NCBI GenBank assembly: GCA_947650005.1
Contig: CANSTU010000004.1
Location: forward strand, 1-64,000
Length of the DNA: 64,000 nucleotides
Direction: 5' to 3'
Source of the DNA: an uncultured Lachnospiraceae bacterium
GTDB lineage: Bacteria > Bacillota > Clostridia > Lachnospirales > Lachnospiraceae
Shown here: piece after piece, positions 18,701 to 27,817 of the stretch
Numbering within the stretch: the first letter of the stretch is position 1
How the letters are laid out: each line of letters opens with the position of its first letter
Notes under the pieces: generated by a model
What the model was told of the DNA's origin: nothing
The model's input: the letters and a program-made list of their open reading frames with translations, nothing else
Databases searched by the model: none
Program-made: the position numbers and the translations under genes

Positions 18701-19785
18701 TCGGAAAAATCCAGCAGATTTTTTTCTCGCTTCTTCTCCGCCACCTTAACGCAGTAATCCCCGACCAGGGACAGAAGCATGGAAACCCTAGGTGCACAGG
18801 CCGCCATACGCCCGGCCTGCTCCGCCGGAGAAGTCTGGAAATATTTCTCCCGCAGCTTCGTCAAGATATCTTTGGCCTCCTTGCGCAGAGCCTTCGCCCG
18901 CTCCCTTTTTGCAGCAGAGACCTTCTCATCCTTCTTGGAGCTCAGGCGTACGGAGGGGCTTTGGGAAAATTGCAGATACAGTTCTTCCAAGGTGTCCGCA
19001 TCAGAAAGACATTTTAGGTATGCTGCCTCCTCCTCCAGAGCGTCTAAGTACATATACGGCCCGTCTGGCTCCTCGCTAAGAACCAGAGCCTGGTCCAAAA
19101 TCCGCCCCGCTTCCCTCACCATGGTATGCACGTATTCCTTCAGCACAGCCACCCAGTCGCAGCCCTCCAGGCTGTCCGCCGTCACGTCGTAATCCCTCTT
19201 ATGCCGCTCCAGCCATTCTTCCGGCCACGGATGGCTCATGACAAAGTTATACAGCCCCAGAATCTGTTCCTCCAGCCGCTTTTCATTTCCGGCGGGCGCA
19301 AAATACTCCACGCAGTCCAGAAATTCCCTGCTGCCCTGCGCAAAATACGCTTCTAACATTTTCTCCAGCACGTCCCGTTCCAGGAGCCGAACCTCCCCCT
19401 CGTCCGCCACCCGAAAATCAGGATCCAGTCCGATTTCATCAAAATGATTTCTGATCAAGTACAGGCAGAAGCTGTCGATGGTGGTGATCTGAGCGTTATG
19501 GACCAAGGTGAGCTGACGCACCAGATGCTCCGAAGAAGGATTTTCCTCCACCGCCCGGGAAAGGGCCTGCGTAATCCGCTCCCGCATCTGGGCCGCCGCA
19601 GCGTTGGTGAAAGTCACCACCAACAGCCTGTCAATATCCAGCGGACGCGATTCATCGCTCACCAGAGCGATGATACGTTCCACGAGCACCGCCGTTTTCC
19701 CGCTTCCCGCCGCTGCCGACACCAGCACACTGGCATCCCGCACATCGATGGCCGCCCGCTGATCCTGCGTAAAAGTCACTGACAT
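15772..19785 (-). CDS. addA: ATP-dependent helicase-nuclease AddA
   Basis: A 1337-residue UvrD-like helicase with a C-terminal RecB-type nuclease, the motor subunit of the AddAB double-strand break repair and degradation enzyme. Walker A AAAGSGKT is at residues 24-31, the DEYQDSN box near 400, VMSIHKSKGLEFPV-type motif near 865 (here RIMSIHKSKGLEFPV), and the nuclease motif VVADYKTDRV near 1285. It is about 100 residues longer than usual because of a Glu/Lys/Arg-rich low-complexity insert at roughly 1055-1115. It lies 200 bp after addB. That gap is filled by three 65-bp repeats, the last of which supplies the GGGGAGT ribosome site. Confidence 0.95.
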   Translation of the reverse strand: MSVTFTQDQRAAIDVRDASVLVSAAAGSGKTAVLVERIIALVSDESRPLDIDRLLVVTFTNAAAAQMRERITQALSRAVEENPSSEHLVRQLTLVHNAQITTIDSFCLYLIRNHFDEIGLDPDFRVADEGEVRLLERDVLEKMLEAYFAQGSREFLDCVEYFAPAGNEKRLEEQILGLYNFVMSHPWPEEWLERHKRDYDVTADSLEGCDWVAVLKEYVHTMVREAGRILDQALVLSEEPDGPYMYLDALEEEAAYLKCLSDADTLEELYLQFSQSPSVRLSSKKDEKVSAAKRERAKALRKEAKDILTKLREKYFQTSPAEQAGRMAACAPRVSMLLSLVGDYCVKVAEKKREKNLLDFSDMEHMALAILTERVEGDVRPSRTSLELREHYAQIMIDEYQDSNLVQEYLLYSVSGEEAGRYNRFMVGDVKQSIYKFRLARPELFMEKFARYKRKEDVGRNKTDRMRERRIDLKQNFRSRIQVTDSVNEVFSRIMGEDLGGVAYDEDAALYPGASFPELERPDQDGIAGLSSLDSVGPNTLSEGPGQGGSANGACGARRKRNRRDVYETELLLTVDGEDGMEDREREALAVAGKIRETVGKLPVTDQATGALRPARYGDIVLLLRTTAGGDEVFKRVLEECGIPVYITSRTGYFAAAEVQTILNFLKVLNNPLQDIPLFGVLRSPVAGFTDQEIAALRAGRGKEKLYYSLKAYGQEGEEPVLLRKCRRFLDWFTHFRDYVAYLPIHRLIGQFLEETGYLYTVSALPGGEQRRANVEMLVAKAEKYEQTSYFGLFHFLQYMDQVEKYEIDYGEASLQDENADTVRIMSIHKSKGLEFPVCFVCGLSKRFNLQDTAKPVIVDMDYGIGLDYVDISSRIKAGTLKKSVLALKLQRDSLGEELRVLYVAMTRAKEKLILVGNCKEAVKEKVQKGEEEETSDQTRQELLPFCVRISASCYLDWLLPAWLDCGRTVTWQDASVLLAGRMKEEQGRGLLRARLSELAKEEELLGRRGEVGEAEKREAKKREGEAKEKEEDREGEEREEGGEEKEREEPACQTDDARDPIRRLQERMESVYPHEILGRLYTKTTVSELKKAGMEETAEEAYRLFSEEEPIPYLPRFIREKETQDSDTHLAAREDRLRSGCQPFCNRGFCPDEADREMITEGKMGGAARGSAYHKVLELFDFKGRTRILSDKQTGEILDSMVGHGLEKGYREAVRPDKITRFLKSGLAERMERAAQAGRLFKEQPFVLGLSASEMDPAFPETETVLIQGIIDVFFEEEDGLVVADYKTDRVEDAGELLNRYRVQLEYYARALTQITGKFVKEKIIYSFALQQEIPV

Positions 19786-19792
19786 GTTATAA

Positions 19793-19987
19793 ACTCCCCT
19801 TCGCCTGCTTCAGCAGGCACTCTGTTCAGGACGCGTGAAACCACAGGTTTCACGTTTACTCCCCTTTGCCTGCTTCAGCAGGCACTCCGTTCAGGACGCG
19901 TGAAACCACAGGTTTCACGTTTACTCCCCCTCGCCTGCTTCAGCAGGCATTCCATTCAGGACGTGTGAAACCACAGGTTTCACGTCT
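19793..19987 (-). repeat. three tandem 65-bp leader cassettes between addB and addA
   Basis: Units begin at 19793, 19858 and 19923, and a partial fourth begins at 19988 inside the addB 3' end. On the minus strand each unit reads hairpin CGTGAAACC/GGTTTCACG, linker CGTCCTGAACGGAG (variable), hairpin TGCCTGCTGAAGCAGGC, then GGGGAGT. The unit nearest addA places its GGGGAGT 8 nt before the addA start. The tail of the partial unit encodes the last codons and TAG stop of addB. Confidence 0.9.
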
Positions 19988-22900
19988 ACTCCCCTTCGCC
20001 TGCCTCATCCAACGCCCGACGCATCCGCTCCAGCGCTTCCGTCTCCTCTAATTTCTCCAGTTCCCGCTTTCCATAGCCTGGGATCTTCCTGTCAAACCCG
20101 CACACTCGCGTGTACGGGCAAAAGGTACAGGCATCTCGCGTCTGGCCGCTCCCAGCAGGGACGCAGGGGTTGTGAGCGATCTCCCCTTTTAGGATGTCCG
20201 TTCCAATCTCCCGGATTTTCAGGTTCACATAGTCGGAAATCACCCGGAAGTCCGTCTCCTTTAAGATACTGGACCGGGCGCTGAAAGAGCCGTCCTTTTT
20301 CCGTTCCACAGGGATCACATCGGATTTCTGGGTAAAGCTTCCGTCCAGTCCTTCCACCACCCGTCCATCCCCGTTCACTACCCCGGTCATGCGTAAGCTG
20401 GATCGCAGTTTTTCCTGTACTTCCTCCTCTCCAGCTCCCTGTGACGGGATTTCTTCCATTTCCACAAGCGGATCGTGCACCCGATAGTAAAGCATGGCTG
20501 CCGGCAGCACCTTGCTGTCCGGATGGCTCCTCCTTTCCATCTCCATGGCCGCGTTCATATAGACCACCAACTGCAGCTGCAATCCGTAGTAGAGGGCCGC
20601 CAGGCTGAAATCCTTTGTCCCCGATTTGTAATCGATGACCTTCACATAGAGCCGGCGCGCACCTGCCTCCCCATCCTCCCAGGTATCTACCCGGTCGATC
20701 CTGCCCTGCAGGCGCATTTTCTCTTCCCCGGTGAGGGCGATGTTCACCGCGTCCAGCTCCTCCAGCACGGAAAAGGAAACCTCAAACTGTTCCGGCCAAA
20801 ACGCGCCCTTTTTCAACTGGTATTGCAGCGTGGCCACCGTCCGCTTCAATATCCGCTTGATCCGTGTGATGATATATTGATTCCGGGCTGTATCGTACAA
20901 TACCGTATTTCCATAAGAGGCCGCATAGGAATCCACCGCCTCCTCCAGCAGCGTATTTCCCGCTTCCGCAGGGAAATCAAACCAGGTATAGCCCTGCTCC
21001 TTTAATTTATCCCCGAAAATCTCCAGGACGCCGTGAAATAAATTTCCCATATCCACCGCCTCAAAGGAAAAGCCGTCCCTCTCTCTCAGTCTCAGGCCAT
21101 ACTGCAGAAAATGCGCATAGGCACAGGAAGCGTACTGTTCCAGGCGGCTGACGCTGGAAAGAAGGGTACTGCCAAACAGGGCCAGAGCGGCAGCCCGCCC
21201 CAGCGGTTTGGGCCGGAATTCATAAAAAGCGGACCGCTCCATCCTCTCCGTCCATTTCTCCGTCCTCTCCGCAGTGGCATAGATCCGGTAGAGCTGGACA
21301 AATTCCCGCTCCTTACTCCCTCCCGGCTCCATCCTGCCATCCGCGAATCTGCGCAGGGCGGACACCAACCAGTCCTTTCCGTCCTCTAAGGACTGCACCT
21401 GCTCCACCTCCGACGCCTCTTCCGGCCGTTCCACCCGGATGGAGGGGAACAGCCGTTTCACCATGTCGATGAGATAGGCCGGACGCAGGGCCTTGCCTTC
21501 CCCGTTCATCCTGGAATAGAACAGATACAGCCGATCCGAGGGCTTCGTCATATTCATATACAGATACAGCTTCTGAATGTACATCTGCTGCCGCGGCGTG
21601 GGTGCCAGCTCCGTCCCGCTCCCCGCCAGGAATTCCCGATCGAGATCCGAAATGATCCCTCCTCCGGAAGCCGGTTTGGGGATATAGCCGTCGCATACGC
21701 CCAGAAAAAATAGGGCTTTTACCTGTTTCAACCGGGTTCGCTCCATATCTCCTGCCACCACACGGTCCACATTCTGGGGGATCGTTCCCACTTGGATCTC
21801 CGAAAACCCCGCCTCCAGAATTCGATAGAATTCCTCTATTTCCGCCGGTTCTTCCCCAATGAGCTCCACGATCTGATCCAACAGATCCATGACCAGCCGG
21901 TAGATCTGGGCATATTCTCTGGCTCGGGGCGCATCCCCTTCCTGGGAAAAACGGCTCTCGTACGCCTTTAATTTTCTCTGCACCTGATTCTCTTCGATAA
22001 AGGCATACAGCCCCTTCACGAGCTCCCTGGTATCGGAAAAGGTTCCCATGATAGGAGAAAGCTGGCTCAGCAGCTTTTCCCTGCTTTCATTCAGGGCAAC
22101 CAGCTCCGAAAGAGGATCCGCCATGTCCGCAAGCTGCACGCTGAACATGGTTTTCCACCGCTTTTTCCCCCGGATTCCCAGCGCCAGCACGTAGTTTTCC
22201 AGCCGATCCGCCTCCTCCGGTTCAAAATCCGCCAGGCCGCTTCGAATGTAGTGGAAGACCGTCTCGTAAGAAAAGTTACGGGCCACGACCTGCAGGGCGC
22301 CTTTCACGTATTCGATAAAAGGATTGAGCTGGATCCCCCTGGTCCGATCCAGATAAAGGGGAATCCCGTAAAGGGCTGCCTGCGTTTCCAATGCGCTCGC
22401 ATAGTCGGCCAGATTTCCCGCAATGATGGCCACATCCCGATAGCATCCTCCCGTGCGGCGCAGGTAGGAACGAATAGCAATGCAGGCCTGGCGCACCTCC
22501 TCCTGCTGGGTGGAAGCCTCCAGAATCCGGATGGAAGCCTCTCCCTCATAGGGCCTTACGGGATATCGAAACAAATGCTCCTCCAGCCAGGCCAAGGAGG
22601 GGTTCTCCTGGAAGCGGTACACAGGGCGCCTGGAGAGAACCACATCCTTTCCCCGCTCCACTCCCGCTTCCTGCGCCAGCCGGCTTAAGATGGATACGGT
22701 TTTCCTGCTCAGATGGAACAGATTGCCTTCCTCCCCGGCCGTATACAGGTTTTCCCGCCCGTCCACCATTGCGGATACGACCACCTCCTCCGCCGTTTCC
22801 ATCAAGGCCACAATCACCTGGTTCTGAACCGGGGTAAAACCCGTAAAACCGTCTATGGCCACCACCGCGCCCCGAACCAGGGATGAGGATGGAATCCTGC

Positions 22901-23456
22901 GGGCCAGCTGCTCCATGGCCTCCTCCGTGGTGATGAACTTTTCCACCGTATACGTCCGGAACGCTTGATAGAGCGCCCCCAGATCCTTCAGCTTATGGTA
23001 CAGCCCGCCCCGCTTCCTGGCGTAAGCCGTCAGCTCCTCCAGTTTTTTTTCATCGATTCCATACTGCATGAATTCCGAGATGGCGGACTTCACCTCATGG
23101 ATATACCCCTGTTTATTCAGGTTCCCGCCGATGACCGGCAGTTCTCCGGCCAGGCGTCCGGCCACCTTCCGAAGCACCAGGCTCTTCCCCGTGTCGTCCA
23201 GCATCGTGCGTCCATCTTCCCCTGCTTCTTCCCCAATCCGATGGGACAGCCTCCCAAAGGAAAGCACGTCGATATTCATAATCCCGCGGTTCGGATGCAT
23301 GCATACCAGATCCATCTGGGTCTGCATGGTAAACTGATCCGGCACGATCACGAGGAAATTCCGTTCCGGTTCTCTAATCGAGCGCTCTATGATTTCCCGG
23401 TAGAGCGCCGTACTCTTTCCTGCACCGGATGCACCGGCATAAAAACGCAATGACAC
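19986..23456 (-). CDS. addB: ATP-dependent nuclease subunit AddB
   Basis: A 1156-residue AddB subunit, partner of AddA in recombinational repair. The N-terminal P-loop GASGAGKST is at residues 8-16. The C-terminal nuclease core has KVIDYKSGTKDF near 980. The iron-sulphur cysteines of AddB are present: one in YASCAYAHF near 795 and three in ACTFCPYTRVCGF near 1110. The GTG start at 23456 is chosen because a perfect AGGAGG lies 8 nt upstream; the annotated frame upstream runs through repeat-derived sequence. The final residues GEGE and the TAG stop are formed by a leader-cassette fragment. A large palindrome lies 62 bp upstream. Confidence 0.95.
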   Translation of the reverse strand: MSLRFYAGASGAGKSTALYREIIERSIREPERNFLVIVPDQFTMQTQMDLVCMHPNRGIMNIDVLSFGRLSHRIGEEAGEDGRTMLDDTGKSLVLRKVAGRLAGELPVIGGNLNKQGYIHEVKSAISEFMQYGIDEKKLEELTAYARKRGGLYHKLKDLGALYQAFRTYTVEKFITTEEAMEQLARRIPSSSLVRGAVVAIDGFTGFTPVQNQVIVALMETAEEVVVSAMVDGRENLYTAGEEGNLFHLSRKTVSILSRLAQEAGVERGKDVVLSRRPVYRFQENPSLAWLEEHLFRYPVRPYEGEASIRILEASTQQEEVRQACIAIRSYLRRTGGCYRDVAIIAGNLADYASALETQAALYGIPLYLDRTRGIQLNPFIEYVKGALQVVARNFSYETVFHYIRSGLADFEPEEADRLENYVLALGIRGKKRWKTMFSVQLADMADPLSELVALNESREKLLSQLSPIMGTFSDTRELVKGLYAFIEENQVQRKLKAYESRFSQEGDAPRAREYAQIYRLVMDLLDQIVELIGEEPAEIEEFYRILEAGFSEIQVGTIPQNVDRVVAGDMERTRLKQVKALFFLGVCDGYIPKPASGGGIISDLDREFLAGSGTELAPTPRQQMYIQKLYLYMNMTKPSDRLYLFYSRMNGEGKALRPAYLIDMVKRLFPSIRVERPEEASEVEQVQSLEDGKDWLVSALRRFADGRMEPGGSKEREFVQLYRIYATAERTEKWTERMERSAFYEFRPKPLGRAAALALFGSTLLSSVSRLEQYASCAYAHFLQYGLRLRERDGFSFEAVDMGNLFHGVLEIFGDKLKEQGYTWFDFPAEAGNTLLEEAVDSYAASYGNTVLYDTARNQYIITRIKRILKRTVATLQYQLKKGAFWPEQFEVSFSVLEELDAVNIALTGEEKMRLQGRIDRVDTWEDGEAGARRLYVKVIDYKSGTKDFSLAALYYGLQLQLVVYMNAAMEMERRSHPDSKVLPAAMLYYRVHDPLVEMEEIPSQGAGEEEVQEKLRSSLRMTGVVNGDGRVVEGLDGSFTQKSDVIPVERKKDGSFSARSSILKETDFRVISDYVNLKIREIGTDILKGEIAHNPCVPAGSGQTRDACTFCPYTRVCGFDRKIPGYGKRELEKLEETEALERMRRALDEAGEGE

Positions 23457-23518
23457 GCAGAAGTCCTCCTGTAACCTTTCCTTCGGCCGCCCGGCGAACA
23501 TACGCGCGGCAAACCAGA

Positions 23519-23863
23519 GGCCCTTGGCCCAGCATGTTCAACTGAAGGCATGGCATCTCCCCGGCCAGGGCTCTTCCCGGGCTGCAAGCGAAAGCGGCTC
23601 TAGCCCCGCCGGGAAAGGGAAACGCATCGGATCCTTTTCAGGTGCCTTTCATGCCATGGAGAGGAGACCTGCTTCCCAGGAGGGACACACCCCGACTGGG
23701 AAGCGTCCGGGGCTCCTCGGAATGTCCGGCATGAGTGTACCTGAAAAGGATCCGATGCGTTTCCCTTTCCCGGCGGGGCTAGAGCCACTTTCGCTTACAG
23801 CCCGGGAAGAGCCCTGGCCGGGGAGATGCCATGCCTTCAGTTGAACATGCTGGGCCAAGGGCC
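23519..23863 (-). repeat. 345-bp near-perfect palindrome upstream of addB
   Basis: Two 125-bp arms (23519-23643 and 23739-23863) are inverted copies without gaps and differ at only two positions. Both differences give C-A mismatches in a plus-strand transcript but G-U pairs in a minus-strand transcript, the direction of the flanking genes. The 95-bp centre also folds (GCTTCCCAG/CTGGGAAGC, GAGGAG/CTCCTC, CATGCC/GGCATG). It begins 10 bp after the DUF2804 stop and ends 62 bp before addB. No target-site duplication or transposase was seen. The ORFs within it are mirror images and not genes. Confidence 0.92.
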
Positions 23864-23873
23864 GCCCTCTATT

Positions 23874-24875
23874 CTACCAGTTATTCACCGCATGCTCCGC
23901 AAAAGAAACCACATCCCGCACCTGCAGACAGGTTCCGTCGTCCAGCACGGCGTGTCCCGTAAACGTGCCGAACATCTGATGGCAACAGTTGTCCACCCAC
24001 AGAAGTTTCGTCCGCGTCGTCCGGTCATATACGGGCACCAAGGTCAGATCCAGCCTGCCTTCCCGATCCGTCAGATGCCACGGCTCTTTGTAATCAGCCC
24101 CCAGCGTAAAATCCACCTTGCCGAGCTTATGGGATTTTCCCCCGTAAAAGAGCATATTTTCGCTGGCCGTATCCGTATTTCCAAAGCCGCAGCCTAAGTT
24201 AAAGCCGAACATTTCCCCATCTATCCAGCCGCTCCCGTTGCTCCAATACCACTCGTTATGGAAGGGCCATACCCCGCGGCCCCAGTCCAGGATGCCAAAG
24301 GAATCCCTTTTATCAAAGCGCCACTCCTGATCCCCTGCGCGCACCGCTCCCTCCGCCGTCAAGCAGTTGATCTTGTGATTGTAATAAAAGGCATGGGCGT
24401 ACTCGTCAAAGGGCAGGTTAATGACCAAGGAATCCGGATTGTTCCGCCGCAGTCGGATGGCCGTCTCTACGCCGCCCCAGCTGCAACGCAGCGTCCGCAC
24501 ATCTTCCAATGTCTCAAAGCTCATATGAACGCCGTTCTTGTTATACGACAGCAGGCTGTCGCGCTCCGCATCCTTGGGCATATGCAGGCTCCCAAAGGGA
24601 AGCGGAAGGATCTCGTTCAGATCCAGAAGCTTCTGCCCTTTCACAAAATCGAACAGCATCAGACTTACCTGCCCCGCATAGGAGGCGTGTCCGATGGTGA
24701 ACTGCAAGCAGAGATGGTCGTTCGAGATCTGATAAAAATCCCACTCCTTGATCCGCCACGGCGGCGCCTTAATCGCCTTTCTGTCATACGTAAACGTGCT
24801 CTTTCTGGAAAATCCCGGTATGGGCCTCCCTTTTTTATCCAGAACTGGTCCCCTTTTTGTCAGTTCTTTCTCCAT
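23874..24875 (-). CDS. DUF2804 domain-containing protein
   Basis: A 333-residue protein matching the DUF2804 family. Features are the N-terminal KKGRPIPGFSRKSTFTYDR, the central FDKRDSFGILDWGRGVWPF and the WSNGSGWIDGEMFGFNLGCGF segment near 230. The family is uncharacterised and is thought to have a lipocalin-like beta fold; no enzymatic residues can be named with confidence. ATG 24875 follows GGAGAGGGGG. An alternative ATG at 24944 would overlap the kinase stop but has no ribosome site. It follows the hybrid kinase gene closely and may be cotranscribed with it. Confidence 0.8.
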   Translation of the reverse strand: MEKELTKRGPVLDKKGRPIPGFSRKSTFTYDRKAIKAPPWRIKEWDFYQISNDHLCLQFTIGHASYAGQVSLMLFDFVKGQKLLDLNEILPLPFGSLHMPKDAERDSLLSYNKNGVHMSFETLEDVRTLRCSWGGVETAIRLRRNNPDSLVINLPFDEYAHAFYYNHKINCLTAEGAVRAGDQEWRFDKRDSFGILDWGRGVWPFHNEWYWSNGSGWIDGEMFGFNLGCGFGNTDTASENMLFYGGKSHKLGKVDFTLGADYKEPWHLTDREGRLDLTLVPVYDRTTRTKLLWVDNCCHQMFGTFTGHAVLDDGTCLQVRDVVSFAEHAVNNW

Positions 24876-24940
24876 ATCCCCCTCTCCTTTCTCCGCTCCC
24901 CGTTCCGTCTCCCCCAGACGGAACGGATTTGTCGCCCCCA

Positions 24941-27523
24941 TCATCGCTTCAGCCGACGTATGACCTTAAACATTTTGTTGATGTCCACCGGCTTTGCCAG
25001 ATGTTCATTCATTCCCGCATCCTTTGCCATTGCGACGTCCTCTTCAAACGCGTTAGCCGACAGCGCTATGATGGGCACGGTTCCAGCATCCGGACGATCC
25101 AGGCTACGGATTACGCGTGTAGCCTCATATCCGCTCATGACCGGCATCATCAAATCCATGAGCACACAATCAAATCCTCCCAATTCGGATGCCGCAAAGG
25201 CTTCCGCAGCGGCTTTTCCGTCGTTCGCGGTCACAACCTTTGCGCCTGCCTCCTCCAGCATAAACTTTACGATTTCACAATTGATCTCATTATCCTCCGC
25301 CAAAAGGACACACATCCCGGCAATGTCGCTGCGAATGTTCCGCTCTTCGTCCACAGGCCGCGCGCTCCACGCCTCATCTACCTGAACGGACAGAGTAATC
25401 TGAAATACGCTTCCTTTACCGATCTGGCTGTCCACTTCAATGGTCCCCTCCATCTGGTCTGCCAGCTTTTTCGCGATGGACATGCCAAGCCCGACGCCGC
25501 TATAGTGAGTCCTTGCCCCATGATGTTCCTGCGTAAACGGCTCGAAAATATGCTTTTTAAAGTCGTCCCCAATACCGATTCCGGTATCTTCGATCACAAA
25601 CTGGTAACTGGCGATCCCGCTACGATAGGCGGTCTGCGTAACCTGGACAAAGACGGAACCATCGGGCCGGTTATATTTGATGGCATTGTCGATAACATTC
25701 ATCAGAATCTGCTTCAAGTGCAGCGGATTTCCGATCAGCCTGCTGTGCTGCAACTCTATCCCCTCCAATACCAGCCGGATACCCGCCTCCTCCGCCTGGA
25801 TGGACATGATCGTAATGCAGTCTTCCAAAATATCATGAAGGTCAAAGGGCTCCTCCACCGCCGCCGGCCTTCCGCTATCCAGCTTGCTAACCTGAAGCAC
25901 GTCGTTGACCAGGGACAAAAGATGCTGCGTTGACACGCGGATTTTCTCCCGGCAACTTCTCTGCCGCTCCACATCGTCCTGGCAATTCTCCATGATGGCC
26001 AGCATTCCCAGGATCCCATTGATGGGCGTACGCAGATCGTGGGACATATGCGAAAGGAATTCGCTCTTTGCCGAGTTGGCCCGTCTCACCTTCTCCAGCA
26101 GCTCCATGATGGCCTGCTCCTGCTTCTTGCGCGTCACCATGGTATCCGTGATATCCTGATGGTATCCGTTCAGACAGACGCCCGGTTTCTTAAATTTTTT
26201 ATCCGGCACTCCGCCGCAGCGAACATAGATTTTGCCCAATTGCGGGTGATGCCAAGGGTAGATCACCTCGGAACGCCCGATCTCTAACATCTCCTGCACC
26301 GATTCCTGCACCATCTCCACATAATCAGGCTCAATATTTTCAAACCAGTGTCGATAGCACTCCTCCGGCTCGATCTCGTCCGATACGCCTAAGAGAATCC
26401 GCATGGTCCGGTCCGCGTACATCCTCGGCCGACAGCCCTCCTCCAGCTCGATGGTCCAGATACCGGTTCTAGCGCCCTCCAGAATGTCTTCCAGGCTCTG
26501 CCTTGCCTCCAGCTTATATTTTTCCTCCTGCTCCACCACGGCATTCACATCCCGCAGGGCAAAAATTGCACAATTCCCCTCCTCCTTCTTTTCTGTGGCG
26601 GAAAAATGGACCTCCATGTATTTCAGCCCGTAAGAATTATCCTGCACCTGATAGCGAACATAGAACTTCTTTTTGGTCTTAAGCTGAGATAGCACATAAT
26701 CTTTTTGGGTCACATCACGGAGCCGTTTTTGATCCCGCAGAGCCACGCACTTGGAAATATAATGTTGCGTAGCCGCCTGATAACCGTCTTCAAAGTTGAT
26801 AGCCCAATCCATCCTCAGCAGTTCGCTGTCCCGGTATATTTCGCATTCGTCTGTGTCGAAGTTTACCTTATAGATGCCCATATAATCCACGCTGAGGGCA
26901 TGGAGAACGTCATAGCTCCTCTTTTGAAGCTCGCGGACCAGATTGCGCCGTTTCAGGGAGGATACGATAAAGTATGCCGCCGTCTGGAGCATATTCGACG
27001 CGTATTCCAGCGACTTCACAGGCGGATTATCCACCCCGTAAAAACCGATGATTTCTTTGCCATTATAAAGGGGGACCACCACAAGGGAATGGATATTCTG
27101 CTGTTTTAAGTTCTCATATTGAAGGGGGTCGTCCTCCCGGATATCTTCCAGTTCCTCAATGACGATATGCCTGCCGATCCTGAAATTCCGATACCAGACC
27201 ATACATACCTCTGGAGGGACGTTCTGGAGATTTTCCTTTTCCGGCTTCACTCCGTCGGCCACCCACTCATAGGTGTTGTCATCGCCGCCGGCCTCGTTTC
27301 GCTCAAATATATAGGTACGCTCCCCGTTCAGCGCCTTTCCCAAGTGTTCCAGCAATACTCCCAGCGACTGATCCGGAGTCTCCTCCAGCAGTGCGACACG
27401 AAGCCCTTCATTGATGACGGCCTCCAGATTCTGAACGCTTTGCATACCACAGTGCAGCTCATGGCTCCCGGTATCCGATGCATTCCTGCCGGGCCGTTCC
27501 AAAAGCTCCCTTGAATAATCCAT
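24941..27523 (-). CDS. hybrid sensor histidine kinase with GAF, PAS and receiver domains
   Basis: An 860-residue cytoplasmic kinase without membrane segments. Order: GAF-like sensor (about 25-190, with LVVVPLYNGKEIIGFYGVD), two PAS-like regions (about 200-330 and 340-465), HisKA with the phospho-His in SHMSHDLRTPINGIL near 495, HATPase with VIDNAIKYNRPDG and DTGIGIGDDFKKHIFEPFTQ, and a C-terminal receiver (VLLAEDNEINCEIV, acceptor Asp in CVLMDLMMPVMSGYEA near 790, Lys in HLAKPVD). No HPt or DNA-binding partner is adjacent, so its output is unknown. An AGGGAGGG site precedes ATG 27523. Confidence 0.92.
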   Translation of the reverse strand: MDYSRELLERPGRNASDTGSHELHCGMQSVQNLEAVINEGLRVALLEETPDQSLGVLLEHLGKALNGERTYIFERNEAGGDDNTYEWVADGVKPEKENLQNVPPEVCMVWYRNFRIGRHIVIEELEDIREDDPLQYENLKQQNIHSLVVVPLYNGKEIIGFYGVDNPPVKSLEYASNMLQTAAYFIVSSLKRRNLVRELQKRSYDVLHALSVDYMGIYKVNFDTDECEIYRDSELLRMDWAINFEDGYQAATQHYISKCVALRDQKRLRDVTQKDYVLSQLKTKKKFYVRYQVQDNSYGLKYMEVHFSATEKKEEGNCAIFALRDVNAVVEQEEKYKLEARQSLEDILEGARTGIWTIELEEGCRPRMYADRTMRILLGVSDEIEPEECYRHWFENIEPDYVEMVQESVQEMLEIGRSEVIYPWHHPQLGKIYVRCGGVPDKKFKKPGVCLNGYHQDITDTMVTRKKQEQAIMELLEKVRRANSAKSEFLSHMSHDLRTPINGILGMLAIMENCQDDVERQRSCREKIRVSTQHLLSLVNDVLQVSKLDSGRPAAVEEPFDLHDILEDCITIMSIQAEEAGIRLVLEGIELQHSRLIGNPLHLKQILMNVIDNAIKYNRPDGSVFVQVTQTAYRSGIASYQFVIEDTGIGIGDDFKKHIFEPFTQEHHGARTHYSGVGLGMSIAKKLADQMEGTIEVDSQIGKGSVFQITLSVQVDEAWSARPVDEERNIRSDIAGMCVLLAEDNEINCEIVKFMLEEAGAKVVTANDGKAAAEAFAASELGGFDCVLMDLMMPVMSGYEATRVIRSLDRPDAGTVPIIALSANAFEEDVAMAKDAGMNEHLAKPVDINKMFKVIRRLKR

Positions 27524-27535
27524 AAACTGCCCTCC

Positions 27536-27817
27536 CTATATTCTGTATAGATGAATACCGAAATCCATCCCGAATGCTTCTGTCCCCTCTTTTCTCCTAT
27601 TGTCCCTGCCGTTCAGTATCACAAACGGAAGACGCATCGTTTTATCCCCCGTTTGACATACAAAAAGAGGCGGCCCGCTTGGCTGCGGACCACCCTCCGG
27701 CCCAAAATCCAGCCACAAGCCTCCGCCCGCTTTTCCTTTCGCAGGAACGTCTCGCTTATGCGGTAATCTCTCATAGAGGGCTGTAATCTTTTCCGTATCC
27801 GGCCGCTTTATGTTCAT
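27536..27817 (-). pseudogene. possible serine-recombinase N-terminal remnant
   Basis: A 93-codon frame opening with MNIKRPDTEKITALYERL. That beginning resembles the N-terminus of Tn4451/TnpX-type large serine recombinases of Clostridia (ITALYERLSRDDE), including the Tyr-x-Arg-Leu ahead of the catalytic Ser. The match then stops, Ser is replaced by Pro, and the rest has no recognisable domain and a compositional bias. I read it as the stump of a lost mobile element. It could instead be an unrelated short ORF. Confidence 0.4.

Noticed and set aside
19793..19987. Possible CRISPR array (three regular repeats)
   Set aside because: The whole 65-bp unit is repeated with no unique spacers, and no cas genes are near. 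The same holds for 55092-55319.
23524..23858. Paired ORFs MAQHVQLKAWHLPGQ on both strands
   Set aside because: They are mirror images created by the palindrome, so identical peptides on both strands are expected by chance.
24876..24944. Upstream ATG (24944) as start of the DUF2804 gene
   Set aside because: It overlaps the kinase stop but lacks a ribosome site, whereas ATG 24875 follows GGAGAGGGGG and begins the conserved part.
24258..25385. 375-codon plus-strand ORF
   Set aside because: Antisense across the DUF2804 gene and the start of a hybrid kinase gene with clear motifs. No ribosome site or domain.
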